Source of the DNA: Oscillospiraceae bacterium | GTDB taxonomy: Bacteria; Bacillota; Clostridia; Oscillospirales; Ruminococcaceae | DNA: 64,000 nt | Assembly: GCA_017473015.1 (NCBI GenBank) | Contig: JAFUNP010000033.1 | Span: forward strand, 33,143 to 97,142 | Direction: 5' to 3' | In this document: one piece after another, positions 1 through 7,900 of the stretch | Position numbering within the stretch: position 1 is the stretch's first letter | Layout of the letters: every line of letters starts with the position of its first letter | The notes under the pieces: model-generated | What the model saw: only the letters and a program-made list of their open reading frames with translations | Told to the model about the DNA's origin: nothing | The model's database searches: none | Made by a program: the position numbers and the translations under genes

Positions 1-2
1 AC

Positions 3-548
3 GCCGAAAATCTGTCAGTAAAATACAGGAACAATACTGTGTTTGAAAATCTGTATTTTGCCGTTAACGTAGGTGACAGAATTCTGCTTAAAGGCAAAAA
101 CGGCAGCGGAAAAAGCAGCATAATCAAACTTATCTGCGGTGAAGATATTTCGTACAGCGGCATTTTTGAAAAAGGCAGCGGACTTAAAATTTCCTATGTT
201 CCGCAGGACATTGCGTGGCTTTGCGGCAATCTGTCCGACTATGCAAAGCAGCACGAAATTGATGAAAGTCTGTTCAAGGCAATTCTTCGCAAGCTGGATT
301 TTACACGCGTTCAGTTTGAAAAAGATATATCATCTTTCAGTGACGGACAAAAGAAAAAGGTGCTTATTGCTAGAAGCCTGTGCGAAAAGGCACATCTGCA
401 CATATGGGACGAGCCTATGAACTATATTGATGTTATCTCCCGTATGCAGATTGAAAATCTGCTTTTGAATTTTGAGCCCACAATTCTGTTTGTGGAACAC
501 GACAAGGCGTTTTGCGACAATATTGCAACCAAAGTTGTTGAGCTATAA
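3..548 (+). CDS. ABC-F family ATPase (Lsa/Vga-like), C-terminal part, 5' end outside window
   Basis: The frame is open from the first bases of the window, so this is the second nucleotide-binding domain of a longer gene. Walker A is GKNGSGKSS (codon 31 onward), the signature is SFSDGQKKK in place of LSGGQ, Walker B is HLHIWDEP, and the switch histidine sits in FVEHD. There are no membrane segments. ABC-F proteins are soluble twin-ATPase factors that act on the ribosome. The 'DEPxNYIDVISRxQIE' pattern is the one I associate with the Lsa/Vga group that protects ribosomes from lincosamide, streptogramin A and pleuromutilin drugs, but the linker that decides specificity is outside the window. It lies just inside a probable mobile-element end (see 755-799), so it may be cargo. 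Family is confident; resistance role is inference. Confidence 0.85.
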   Translation, partial: AENLSVKYRNNTVFENLYFAVNVGDRILLKGKNGSGKSSIIKLICGEDISYSGIFEKGSGLKISYVPQDIAWLCGNLSDYAKQHEIDESLFKAILRKLDFTRVQFEKDISSFSDGQKKKVLIARSLCEKAHLHIWDEPMNYIDVISRMQIENLLLNFEPTILFVEHDKAFCDNIATKVVEL

Positions 549-620
549 AGAATGTAGCTTTGATTGCTTTGGCAGCGTTGTATATAAGGCGGCAAACCAG
601 AATCCAGAGAAATAAAAAGA

Positions 621-636
621 GCCCACTTTAGTGGGC
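621..636. terminator. Short perfect hairpin after the ABC-F gene
   Basis: GCCCAC-TTTA-GTGGGC forms a perfect 6-bp stem 72 nt past the ABC-F stop. No U-tract follows, so termination is uncertain; it may instead be part of the element end. Confidence 0.4.
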
Positions 637-650
637 AAAGAATGGGCAAG

Positions 651-692
651 GATTATCGTTGAGTATCGTATACTATCGTGATTATCGTTGAG
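651..692 (+). repeat. Direct repeats beside the tRNA fragment (possible recombinase arm sites)
   Basis: GATTATCGTTGAG occurs at 651-663 and again at 680-692, 29 bp apart. Between them lies a GTATCGTATACTATCGT stretch that repeats the TATCGT core. Short direct repeats just inside the end of an integrated element are typical of tyrosine-recombinase arm-type sites. The repeats are seen; the function is inference. Confidence 0.45.
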
Positions 693-754
693 AAAACCCC
701 TGAAAATATATGGTTTTTAACGCTTTTTTACAATATTTCACACTAACCCCATTC

Positions 755-799
755 CTCATAACCCGAAGGTCGTTGGTTCAAATCCAGCCTCCGCAACCA
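755..799 (+). other. 3' fragment of initiator tRNA-Met (probable att site)
   Basis: These 45 nt match the 3' part of an initiator tRNA: anticodon loop CTCATAA with CAT at 757-759, the 3' strand of the anticodon stem (CCCG), variable loop AAGGTC, T-arm with GTTCAAATC, acceptor strand and CCA. The bases upstream cannot supply the D-arm, the 5' acceptor strand or the GGG that would pair in the anticodon stem, so the gene is not functional. A 3' tRNA end left alone is the usual scar of an element integrated into the tRNA. The orientation places the element to the left, on the ABC-F side, with the intact tRNA beyond it. Confidence 0.75.
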
Positions 800-800
800 T

Positions 801-843
801 AAGAAACCTTGGCCATCCCAGTGGCTGAGGGTTTTCTTTTTTT
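801..843 (+). terminator. Intrinsic terminator behind the tRNA fragment
   Basis: An imperfect hairpin, AAGAAACCTTGGCCA pairing with TGGCTGAGGGTTTTCTT around loop TCCCAG, runs into a T-tract. This is presumably the original terminator of the initiator tRNA transcript. Confidence 0.7.
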
Positions 844-871
844 ACAGATCAATGACCGGGGATTCCCTAAG

Positions 872-1528
872 GCATCGCCTGTGACTAACTACTGCGTTCG
901 CAAGATTAATCCAAGCGACAAACTGACTGACACACAGACAAAGCAGTATGCTGATATTCCATATCATGACCAGTTCAGCTATATCAACGGCTACAGATAT
1001 TTTGACAGTTTTAGTGTAGAACCTGCATATCATTTCGTCCATAACAAAAGCTCCACAGAGTTTACTGCTGGAACTGAAAAGTTCCATTGAAATACACTAT
1101 GGTTGCAGTGACAGTTGCTGTAAAAAACACCGGGGATAAGTTCAGCGGCAAAAAAGTTTTACAGGTTTACATGTCCGCCCACGGGGAAATCTTCATAAGG
1201 AATAGCAGTCTCCTGTAAGTTTTCGAAAACAGAACTGTTGGCGCCGCATACCACAGGCTAAGTGAATACCACATTTGACATTACCAGATTTTCCAGCTAT
1301 TATAAAAGAGCAGCATACTATTTGCTGAACAAGAGAGGGATGTATTGTCAGTCCAGACAAATCTTCCGTGATACTCAGCTGGAAGTAGTTGTGGTTCTGG
1401 GGGAAACAGCAATTGTTTCCCGATATGACAATATCTGCACTGAAAAAGATACCCGTCGCTGCTGTGCCACTGTGATTAAGCTTATATTTGCCAGTCAGAT
1501 TCAGAAAGATTATATTGATAACAAATAA
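872..1528 (+). pseudogene. Glycoside hydrolase family 3 (beta-glucosidase) remnant, C-terminal part
   Basis: The translated pieces line up with the end of a GH3 beta-glucosidase. The first (872-1087) contains PSDKLTD, QYADIPYHDQFSYI and GYRYFDSFSVEPAY, the run before the fibronectin III-like domain. The second, in another frame (about 1090-1216), reads VTVAVKNTGDKFSGKKVLQVY, the start of that domain. The third (about 1262-1470) reads TFDITRFSSYY and later RDTQLEV and VSRYDNIC, the C-terminal tail. The pieces are separated by stops, at least two frameshifts and what looks like a short deletion before GYRYFD. The catalytic N-terminal domains are absent. GH3 enzymes cleave terminal beta-glucosides. 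The remnant starts directly behind the tRNA terminator and ends 11 bp before the nitroreductase. Confidence 0.8.
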
Positions 1529-1539
1529 AGGAGAATATT

Positions 1540-2073
1540 ATGGAACTTGCAAAAGCTATTGAAAACAGAAGAAGTATCCGCAAATACAAAGACCTGCCTG
1601 TGACAGAAGAACAGGTGAGAGAAATTCTCTGTGCTGCTTCCCTGGCACCGTCCTGGACAAACAGCCAGCCTTCCCGCTACTATGTTGCTATGGGTGAAGC
1701 CAGAAATGCAGTAGCAGAAATGCTGCCTGATTTCAACAAAAACAATGTAAAAAACGCACCTGTGCTGATTGTTACTACAGTGGTGAGAGGCACCTCCGGT
1801 TATAACAAAGACGGCACAGCGCGCACTCACCTGGACGACGGTTTCCTGCATTTTGACAATGGTCTGCGGGTGCAGAACATATGCCTCAAAGCATTGGACA
1901 TGGGTCTGGGCAGTCTGATTATGGGCGTATATGATGAAAAAGCCATCAGAAAATATTTTGAAATCCCTGAAACACAGGAAATTGTCTGTGTGCTTTCCAT
2001 CGGATACCCTGATATTGAACCTGCAGCTAAACCACGCCTTTCAGTGGATGAACTGACTGTATTCAAAAAATAA
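1540..2073 (+). CDS. Nitroreductase family protein
   Basis: A 177-residue FMN-dependent nitroreductase-fold protein. The N-terminus ENRRSIRKYKDLPV carries the FMN-phosphate-binding RRSxRxY element. SLAPSWTNSQPSRYYV (about 36-51) is the usual second flavin contact, and the GLGSLIMG stretch (about 127-134) is the family's C-terminal flavin loop. These cytosolic homodimers use NAD(P)H to reduce nitroaromatics, quinones or flavins; the substrate cannot be read from sequence. The start has a good site (AAAGGAG, 8 nt upstream). It stands alone, 11 bp after the GH3 remnant and before a terminator hairpin, in a neighbourhood rich in flavin and redox genes. Family certain, physiological role unknown. 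Confidence 0.92.
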   Translation: MELAKAIENRRSIRKYKDLPVTEEQVREILCAASLAPSWTNSQPSRYYVAMGEARNAVAEMLPDFNKNNVKNAPVLIVTTVVRGTSGYNKDGTARTHLDDGFLHFDNGLRVQNICLKALDMGLGSLIMGVYDEKAIRKYFEIPETQEIVCVLSIGYPDIEPAAKPRLSVDELTVFKK

Positions 2074-2109
2074 GCCATATCAGATAAATACATCAACATC
2101 GTAAACAAA

Positions 2110-2138
2110 GACCCGGTTGCCTGAACGGCATCCGGGTC
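2110..2138 (+). terminator. Hairpin after the nitroreductase gene
   Basis: GACCCGG..TGCC-TGAAC-GGCA..CCGGGTC folds into a two-part stem of 7 and 4 bp. The downstream tract (TCTCTGTTGCTTT) is only moderately T-rich. Confidence 0.65.
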
Positions 2139-2173
2139 TCTGTTGCTTTATATTATTGATTTATGTAGTTTTA

Positions 2174-2459
2174 TCATATTGGCCTGGAGGCCTGTGAGAA
2201 CTGAAACAAACTGTCTTTCATACAGGCGGAGCCGATATGCCCCTGAATATACCATTTTTCTCTGCTGTCTTTAATGGCGATACCCACATTCATACGCATA
2301 TTTAGCTCATTCATCCATATATCCAGAATATTGATGTCATGTTTTTCACATTTTTACCACTGCAATGGTATCTTCCAGATTGTGACGCTCCATCCATTCA
2401 GAGCCAAAGCCTATTTCACTTACCATCAGGTCTGTTTTCCCCAGTCTTCTGTAATTCAT
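2174..2459 (-). pseudogene. Aldo/keto reductase, frameshifted N-terminal remnant
   Basis: On the minus strand an ATG with a strong AGGAGG site begins MNYRRLGKTDLMVSEIGFG, the standard N-terminus of an aldo/keto reductase, and runs to a TGA after 37 codons. A +1 shift restores the match: CEKHDINILDIW, then MNVGIAIKDSREKWYIQGHIGS, which fits the family's first strands and helices. A second stop follows, so only about 90 of some 370 expected residues remain. The catalytic Tyr/Lys/His and any C-terminal Fe-S cluster are lost. Promoter and ribosome site are still intact, so the decay looks recent. Confidence 0.82.
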
Positions 2460-2527
2460 ACTATCCTCCTGTGCAATTTTTGTCTGATACGGTATCTGAA
2501 ATCAGTCGGTTTAATAGGTTATATAAT

Positions 2528-2558
2528 ATTATAGCAAGCGGTAGACTCTACCGGTCAA
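2528..2558 (-). promoter_or_regulatory. MerR-type promoter for the aldo/keto reductase remnant
   Basis: Read on the minus strand: TTGACC (2558-2553), a 19-bp spacer (2552-2534), then TATAAT (2533-2528). The spacer starts with the dyad GGTAGA-G-TCTACC. An over-long 19-bp spacer holding a dyad is the hallmark of promoters activated by MerR-family regulators, which untwist the DNA to realign the two hexamers. Confidence 0.7.
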
Positions 2559-2605
2559 TTGGCACAAAGTCAATAAAATTATACTTTTTTTGTATGGTTT
2601 GACTA

Positions 2606-2636
2606 TTGACCGGTGGTCTGTACCATATGATATTAT
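2606..2636 (+). promoter_or_regulatory. MerR-type promoter for the flavin reductase gene
   Basis: TTGACC (2606-2611), a 19-bp spacer starting GGTGGTCTGTACC, then TATTAT (2631-2636). It matches the architecture of the divergent promoter at 2528-2558: the same TTGACCGGT start, the same TACC at the far half-site and the same spacer length. ACCGGTCAAT at 2550-2559 and ATTGACCGGT at 2605-2614 form an outer inverted repeat. One MerR-family regulator, not encoded in this window, probably controls both directions. Confidence 0.62.
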
Positions 2637-2677
2637 GATTATAATAAAATGAAGATATTGGAAAAGGAGTAATTATT

Positions 2678-3238
2678 ATGAGAAAAAATTTTGGTGTAAA
2701 ATCCTGGCTTTATCCACAGCCTGTACTGATTGTAGGCACATACGATGAAAACGGTGTACCAAACGCAATGAATGCCGCATGGGGCGGTATGTGTGATTAC
2801 AACGAAATCATCATGGACCTGGCACACAGCCATAAAACAGTGGCAAACATCAGAGCAACAGGCGAATTTACAGTGAGCATCGCTGATGCACCTCATGTGC
2901 TGGAGGCTGACTATGTGGGTATTGTTTCTGCCAATAAAGTGCCTGATAAACTGGCAAAAATCGGTCTGACAATCACAAAAGCTGAATTTGTAAATGCGCC
3001 TGTGATTGAAGAATTTCCAATCACTCTGGAATGCAAGCTGAAAAAATTCACTGATGAAGGTGTTGTGGGTGAAATTGTAAATGTAAGTGTTGCTGAAAGA
3101 GTACTGGACGCCGAAGGCAACATTGATGTGGCAAAACTGCAGGCCATAGTATACGACCCTGCAAACCACGGCTATCATGTGCTGGGCGAAAGAGTAGGCA
3201 CTGCATTTGCTGACGGCAAAAAACTTATAAAAGAATAA
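2678..3238 (+). CDS. Flavin reductase-like FMN-binding protein
   Basis: A 186-residue split-barrel flavoprotein of the flavin reductase / NADH:FMN oxidoreductase-like type. The N-terminal part (YPQPVLIVGTYDENGVPNAM) is the first barrel strand pair. HSHKTVANIRATGEFTVSI (about 49-67) contains the NIRxTGEFxVNI-like flavin phosphate motif, and YVGIVSANKVPDK follows. Such proteins bind FMN and act as flavin reductases or small redox carriers in the cytosol. The start has AAAGGAG 8 nt upstream. The MerR-type promoter at 2606-2636 suggests induction by a small toxic or redox-active molecule. Family firm, substrate unknown. Confidence 0.88.
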   Translation: MRKNFGVKSWLYPQPVLIVGTYDENGVPNAMNAAWGGMCDYNEIIMDLAHSHKTVANIRATGEFTVSIADAPHVLEADYVGIVSANKVPDKLAKIGLTITKAEFVNAPVIEEFPITLECKLKKFTDEGVVGEIVNVSVAERVLDAEGNIDVAKLQAIVYDPANHGYHVLGERVGTAFADGKKLIKE

Positions 3239-3256
3239 TCTTTCTTCTTTTTTCAG

Positions 3257-3291
3257 GCTGCTGCTTTCTGCAATGGGAAGCAGCAGCTTTT
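3257..3291 (+). terminator. Intrinsic terminator after the flavin reductase
   Basis: GCTGCTGCTTTC pairs with GGGAAGCAGCAGC around a short loop and is followed by TTTTGT. Confidence 0.85.
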
Positions 3292-3403
3292 GTGTATAAA
3301 ACAATCTGCCATACGCCGCCGCTGCCTGTACATAGTAGCCGGCAGATAGGTATGTCCGGAAAGGTAATTTTTATATTTTACTTAAGAAAACACCGTCAAA
3401 CAG

Positions 3404-3432
3404 TTGTAAAAAAATATGTTTTACTGTAAAAT
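3404..3432 (+). promoter_or_regulatory. Predicted sigma-A promoter for udk
   Basis: TTGTAA, a 17-bp spacer, then TAAAAT, about 30 bp before the udk start codon. Confidence 0.55.
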
Positions 3433-3461
3433 AAAAAGAAATAAACTCTCTGGAGGCTTTT

Positions 3462-4076
3462 ATGGATGTATTGGTTATAGGTATTGCAGGCGGCACCGGC
3501 AGCGGCAAAACCACACTTACAAATAATCTGAAAAAACATTTCGGCGACGAAATCGCCATAGTTTATCACGACAACTATTACAAACGCCACGATGAAATGA
3601 CATATGAGGAAAGATGTCTGCTGAACTATGACATACCACAGGCTTTTGACACAGATATGTTTGTGGAGCATCTGAAGCAGCTGAAAAACGGTCAGGCTGT
3701 GGAATGCCCTGTGTATGACTATACAGTGCACAACCGCAGTGACAAAGTGGTGGTAATCCAGCCAAGAAAAGTAATTATTGTGGAAGGCATACTGATTTTT
3801 GAAAACAAAGACCTGTGTGACCTGATGGACATAAAAGTATTTGTGGATACAGATGCAGATACCCGTATACTGCGCAGAGCCATGCGTGATATGAAGGAAA
3901 GAGCCAGAAGCATCGAATCCATCACACAGCAGTATCTGTCCACAGTAAAGCCTATGCACGAAAAATATGTGGAACCAAGCAAAAAGAATGCTGACATCAT
4001 CGTGCTGGAGGGCGGCCACAACACAGTGGCACTGGACCTGCTGATTCACAGAATTCAGGGCGTTCTGGAAAATTAA
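3462..4076 (+). CDS. udk: Uridine kinase
   Basis: A 204-residue P-loop kinase that phosphorylates uridine and cytidine to UMP and CMP in pyrimidine salvage. The P-loop GIAGGTGSGKTT is at residues 7-18. HDNYYK (about 36-41) and the YDIPQAFD segment (about 55-62) are the nucleoside-binding elements of the family. VIVEGILIFENKDL is the strand-loop before the lid, and RRAMRDMKERARS carries the lid arginines. Length matches bacterial Udk. The start follows a TGGAGG site, and an intrinsic terminator closes the gene 20 bp after the stop, so it is monocistronic. A second, longer uridine-kinase-like protein is at 40900-41823. Confidence 0.93.
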   Translation: MDVLVIGIAGGTGSGKTTLTNNLKKHFGDEIAIVYHDNYYKRHDEMTYEERCLLNYDIPQAFDTDMFVEHLKQLKNGQAVECPVYDYTVHNRSDKVVVIQPRKVIIVEGILIFENKDLCDLMDIKVFVDTDADTRILRRAMRDMKERARSIESITQQYLSTVKPMHEKYVEPSKKNADIIVLEGGHNTVALDLLIHRIQGVLEN

Positions 4077-4097
4077 TAACAATTTATATAATATTTA

Positions 4098-4126
4098 AAC
4101 CGCTGTCAGTCTGACGGCGGTTTTTT
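4098..4126 (+). terminator. Intrinsic terminator after udk
   Basis: AACCGC.GTCA-GTC-TGAC.GCGGTT hairpin followed by six T. Confidence 0.9.
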
Positions 4127-4285
4127 ATAATACAATTTACCGTGATTTTACATTGTTGGAAAACTCATTCCAGATTTATAAAAATACGGTGAAAATTTAG
4201 TTATAAACTGTTCTATTGTCGGGAAAGTATGATATAATTTAAAATTAGAAATATGTCGGTTTATCCGATATAACAGGAGATGTTT

Positions 4286-4987
4286 ATGGCATTTATAGAA
4301 TTCAGAGATGTGTGTAAAACATACAGAATGGGCGAAGTGGAAATAAAGGCCCTGGACAATATAAATTTTGAGATAGAACAGGGTGAGTTTGTGGTAATTC
4401 TTGGCGCTTCCGGCGCCGGCAAAACCACCATTCTCAACCTGCTGGGCGGTATGGACACCCTTACCACCGGCACCATTGAGGTGGACGGCAGAAATGTGTC
4501 ATCAGCAAATGACAAAGAGCTGACCGAATACCGCCGCCACGACATAGGCTTTGTGTTCCAGTTTTACAATCTGGTACAGAATCTGACAGCTTTTGAAAAT
4601 GTGGAACTGGCGCGCCAGATATGCCGTGACCCTATTGACGGCGACGAAGTGCTGAAGCTGGTAGGGCTGGAAAAAAGACGAGACAACTTCCCTTCCCAGC
4701 TGTCCGGCGGTGAACAGCAGCGTGTGGCCATCGCCCGTGCTGTGGCCAAAAACCCAAAATTGCTGCTGTGCGACGAACCTACCGGTGCCCTGGACTATGT
4801 AACGGGCAAACAGGTGCTTAAGGTGCTGCAGGATATGTCTGTGGAAAGAAAAATGACTGTGGTGATGATTACCCACAACGCCGCTCTGGCGGATATGGGC
4901 CAGAAAATCATCAAAGTACGCAGTGGTAAAATAGAAGATATTATCATCAATGAACATCCCAAGAATGTGGAGGATATTGAATATTAA
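4286..4987 (+). CDS. ABC transporter ATP-binding protein (MacB/LolD/FtsE type)
   Basis: A 233-residue ATPase with Walker [10 protein letters not shown] (about 38-46), a Q-loop in FVFQFYNL, signature [15 protein letters not shown] (about 142-156), Walker [13 protein letters not shown] and the switch His in MITHN. The E-Q-Q-R signature extension and the DEPTGALD D-loop are typical of ATPases that power FtsX-fold exporters. I use ATG 4286, because AGGAGA (4275-4280) overlaps the earlier ATG at 4280 and would be too close to it. The stop codon overlaps the permease start by one base (TAATG), so the two are translationally coupled. It should drive mechanical work or extrusion by the 1180-residue partner rather than nutrient uptake. 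Confidence 0.93.
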   Translation: MAFIEFRDVCKTYRMGEVEIKALDNINFEIEQGEFVVILGASGAGKTTILNLLGGMDTLTTGTIEVDGRNVSSANDKELTEYRRHDIGFVFQFYNLVQNLTAFENVELARQICRDPIDGDEVLKLVGLEKRRDNFPSQLSGGEQQRVAIARAVAKNPKLLLCDEPTGALDYVTGKQVLKVLQDMSVERKMTVVMITHNAALADMGQKIIKVRSGKIEDIIINEHPKNVEDIEY

Positions 4988-7900
4988 TGTTTCACAGAGA
5001 TACATTCCGACTTATTAAAAAGACCCGGAAGCGTTTTATCACCATTCTGCTGATAGTGCTGATAGGTGTGGCGTTTATGGTGGGACTGATGAGCAGCGCT
5101 CCTACCATGCGTGTCAGTGTGGATAAATATATGGACCGGTCAGATTTTATGGACCTGCAGCTGTACTCATCCTACGGCTTTGACGACAGAGACGTGGATG
5201 CGTTGAAAAAGAGCGACCTTATCGCCGGCATATATCCCACAAAATTCACCGATGCTTTCACGCAGCAGGGCGAATCACAAATAGTAACCCGCGTGCAGGA
5301 GCTGGACAGCACAGTAAACAGAATAGAACTGGCAGAGGGACGCATGCCCCGGGCTGAAAACGAAGCCCTGGCGCTGGGGTCATCATCATTCGGCAGTGTG
5401 TTCAGTATAGGAGACACTGTATCACTGTATCTGGAGGACAGCGAGCTGAGCGAAACTCTCTCTGTAACCGAATACGAAATAGTGGGCATCGCACGCACAC
5501 CGCAGTACATGGCATCCAGCAAAGAGACCTCCAACCTGAACAATCTGACACTGGACACTGTAATTTTTGTGGACCGGGATAATTTCACTGCCGATTACTA
5601 CACTTCCATTTATATCAGTCTGAAAGGTGCGGCTGAATATACCGCTTTCAGCGATGACTACAAAGACTATGTGACAGAATGTGCTGACGACCTGGATAAG
5701 ATAATCAGCAAACAGGAAGTGGTACGCAAAGAAGAAATAATTGAAGAAATCACACGGCAGGTTGCTGAGGGCGAAAAAGAGCTGGAAGAAAAGATAGGCC
5801 GGGCACAGGCAGAGCTGGACAGTGGCAGACAGCAGCTGGAGGACGCCTACATACAGATACTGGTGGGCGAAGCCCAGATAACCGCAAATGAATCACAGAT
5901 AACCAGCGGCGAACAGGAAATTGCCGCCAACGAGGCACTGCTGGCTTCAGCGGAGAGCCAGATTGCCGCAGGTAAACGGCAGATAACAGCCCAGACCGGA
6001 CGCAGCTATGAAGAAGCTGTGACATTGGTAAATCTGGCATACAATATATACAATATAGCCGATGCTATTGTGGGCAATTCTTCCACGGACAGCACTCTGC
6101 AGGAGATGATTGACCGGAAAAAAGCAGAAATCAACACTCTGGGACAGGAAAACCTGCAGCTGACCGGCGAAAACACCACACTGGAGATGGAAAAAGCTGC
6201 TGTGACAGCAGAAAATACTGTACTGACAGAAACCAACAATGTTCTGACACAGATGAACGCCACACTTCAGGCAGAGAATGACAGCCTGGCTGCGGCCAAT
6301 GTTCAGCTGGAAACAGAGGGCAAAACAGAAGAAATTATTGCCAACAATCTGAAAATAGCCGAAAACAGTCTGACAATAGAAGCCAACAAAGCCACTATTG
6401 CTTCAAATGATATAAAAATAGCAGCCAACAACACGAAAATTGCTGAAAACGATGCAAAAATAGCGGCCAACAATGAAAAAATTGTTGCAAACAATACCCA
6501 AATAGGCACTCTCACCGAGGAGCTGGGCGATCTGGAAATGATTATCGGCATGCTGGGCAATGTGGCTCTGGGAAGCATCAAGGACAGCATAAACCGGATG
6601 TTCGGAGGCGATATAAAGGGTGTATATGCCAGTCTGCAGCAATTGCAGCGGGCAGAAGCCCAGCTGAACAGCGGCAGACAGCAGATAGCCAGTGCAAGAG
6701 CTGAACTGGAGGCCGGTAAAATACGGTTGGCAAGTGCAAAGACTGAGCTGGCCACCGGCCGCGCCGAATACGAAAAAGGCATGGCTGAGCTGGAAAAAGG
6801 TCAGAAACAGCTGGACGAAGAGTATGAAAAAGCCAGAATAGAGCTGGACAAAGCAAAACAGCAGCTGGATGAGCTGCCTGATGCGCAGTGGATAGTTCTG
6901 GACAGAACTTCTCATTTTTCATCATATATGTTCGAAAACAATGCCGACCAGATGAGCAAAATAGGATACGTATTCCCTGTGCTGTTCTTCCTGGTTGCCG
7001 CATTGGTATGCATGACCACAATGAAGCGACTGGTAGACGAGGAACGCTCACAGATAGGTGTATTCAGCGCATTGGGCTTTTCAAAAATAAAAATAGCCAG
7101 CAAATACATAATCTACGCACTGACAGCCAGTCTGGCAGGCAGCGTGGTGGCTATCCCTGTGGGTATGGCCATCTTCCCTACCGTTATCTACTTCTGCTGG
7201 AAACTGATGTATGACCTGCCGGACATGGTGCTGACAATGCCGGCCCATATAGCAGTACTGGGGGTATGTTCTTTCACTCTGCTGATGGCTATGGTTACAT
7301 TTATAGTAGTGCGCGGTGTGCTGAAAGAAAACCCCAGCCGGCTGATGAGACCGAAGGCACCGAAAACAGCAAAAAAGATTTTCCTGGAGCATATCACTCC
7401 ACTGTGGAAAAGAATGTCCTTTACATCAAAGGTTACAGCCAGAAACATCATACGCTACAAGAGCCGCTTCTTTATGACGGTTATCGGTGTGGCGGGCTGT
7501 ACCAGTCTGCTGGTGCTGGGTTTTGCCATCAAAGACTCTGTTTCCCAGGTAGTTTCCATACAGTATGGAGACATCATCACCTATGACACTACAGTGACAC
7601 TGGAAAGTCATGAGGATATGGACAGCGTGCTGGAAAAACTGAAAGCGGACAAGGATGTGCTGTACGCAGTGCCCCACATGACCTATTCATCAATGGCATA
7701 TACCGAAGCCGATGAAAAAGCCATAAATGTATATGTCATGGAGGAAGATGAAATAGCCGGTATAATCGACCTGCGCCAGAGAAGAAACGGACAGCCACTG
7801 ACCATAGAGGATGGTGCTGTTATCAGCGAAAAATTCTCAAAGCTGTGCGGCGTATCTGTGGGTGACGACATCACCATAGAATCTGCCAACGGCATCAAAA

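Noticed and set aside
6139..6504. Regular 21-bp period in DNA inside the permease gene, considered as a CRISPR-like or satellite repeat
   Set aside because: The period follows the protein heptads. DNA copies are imperfect, in frame, and have no spacer structure.
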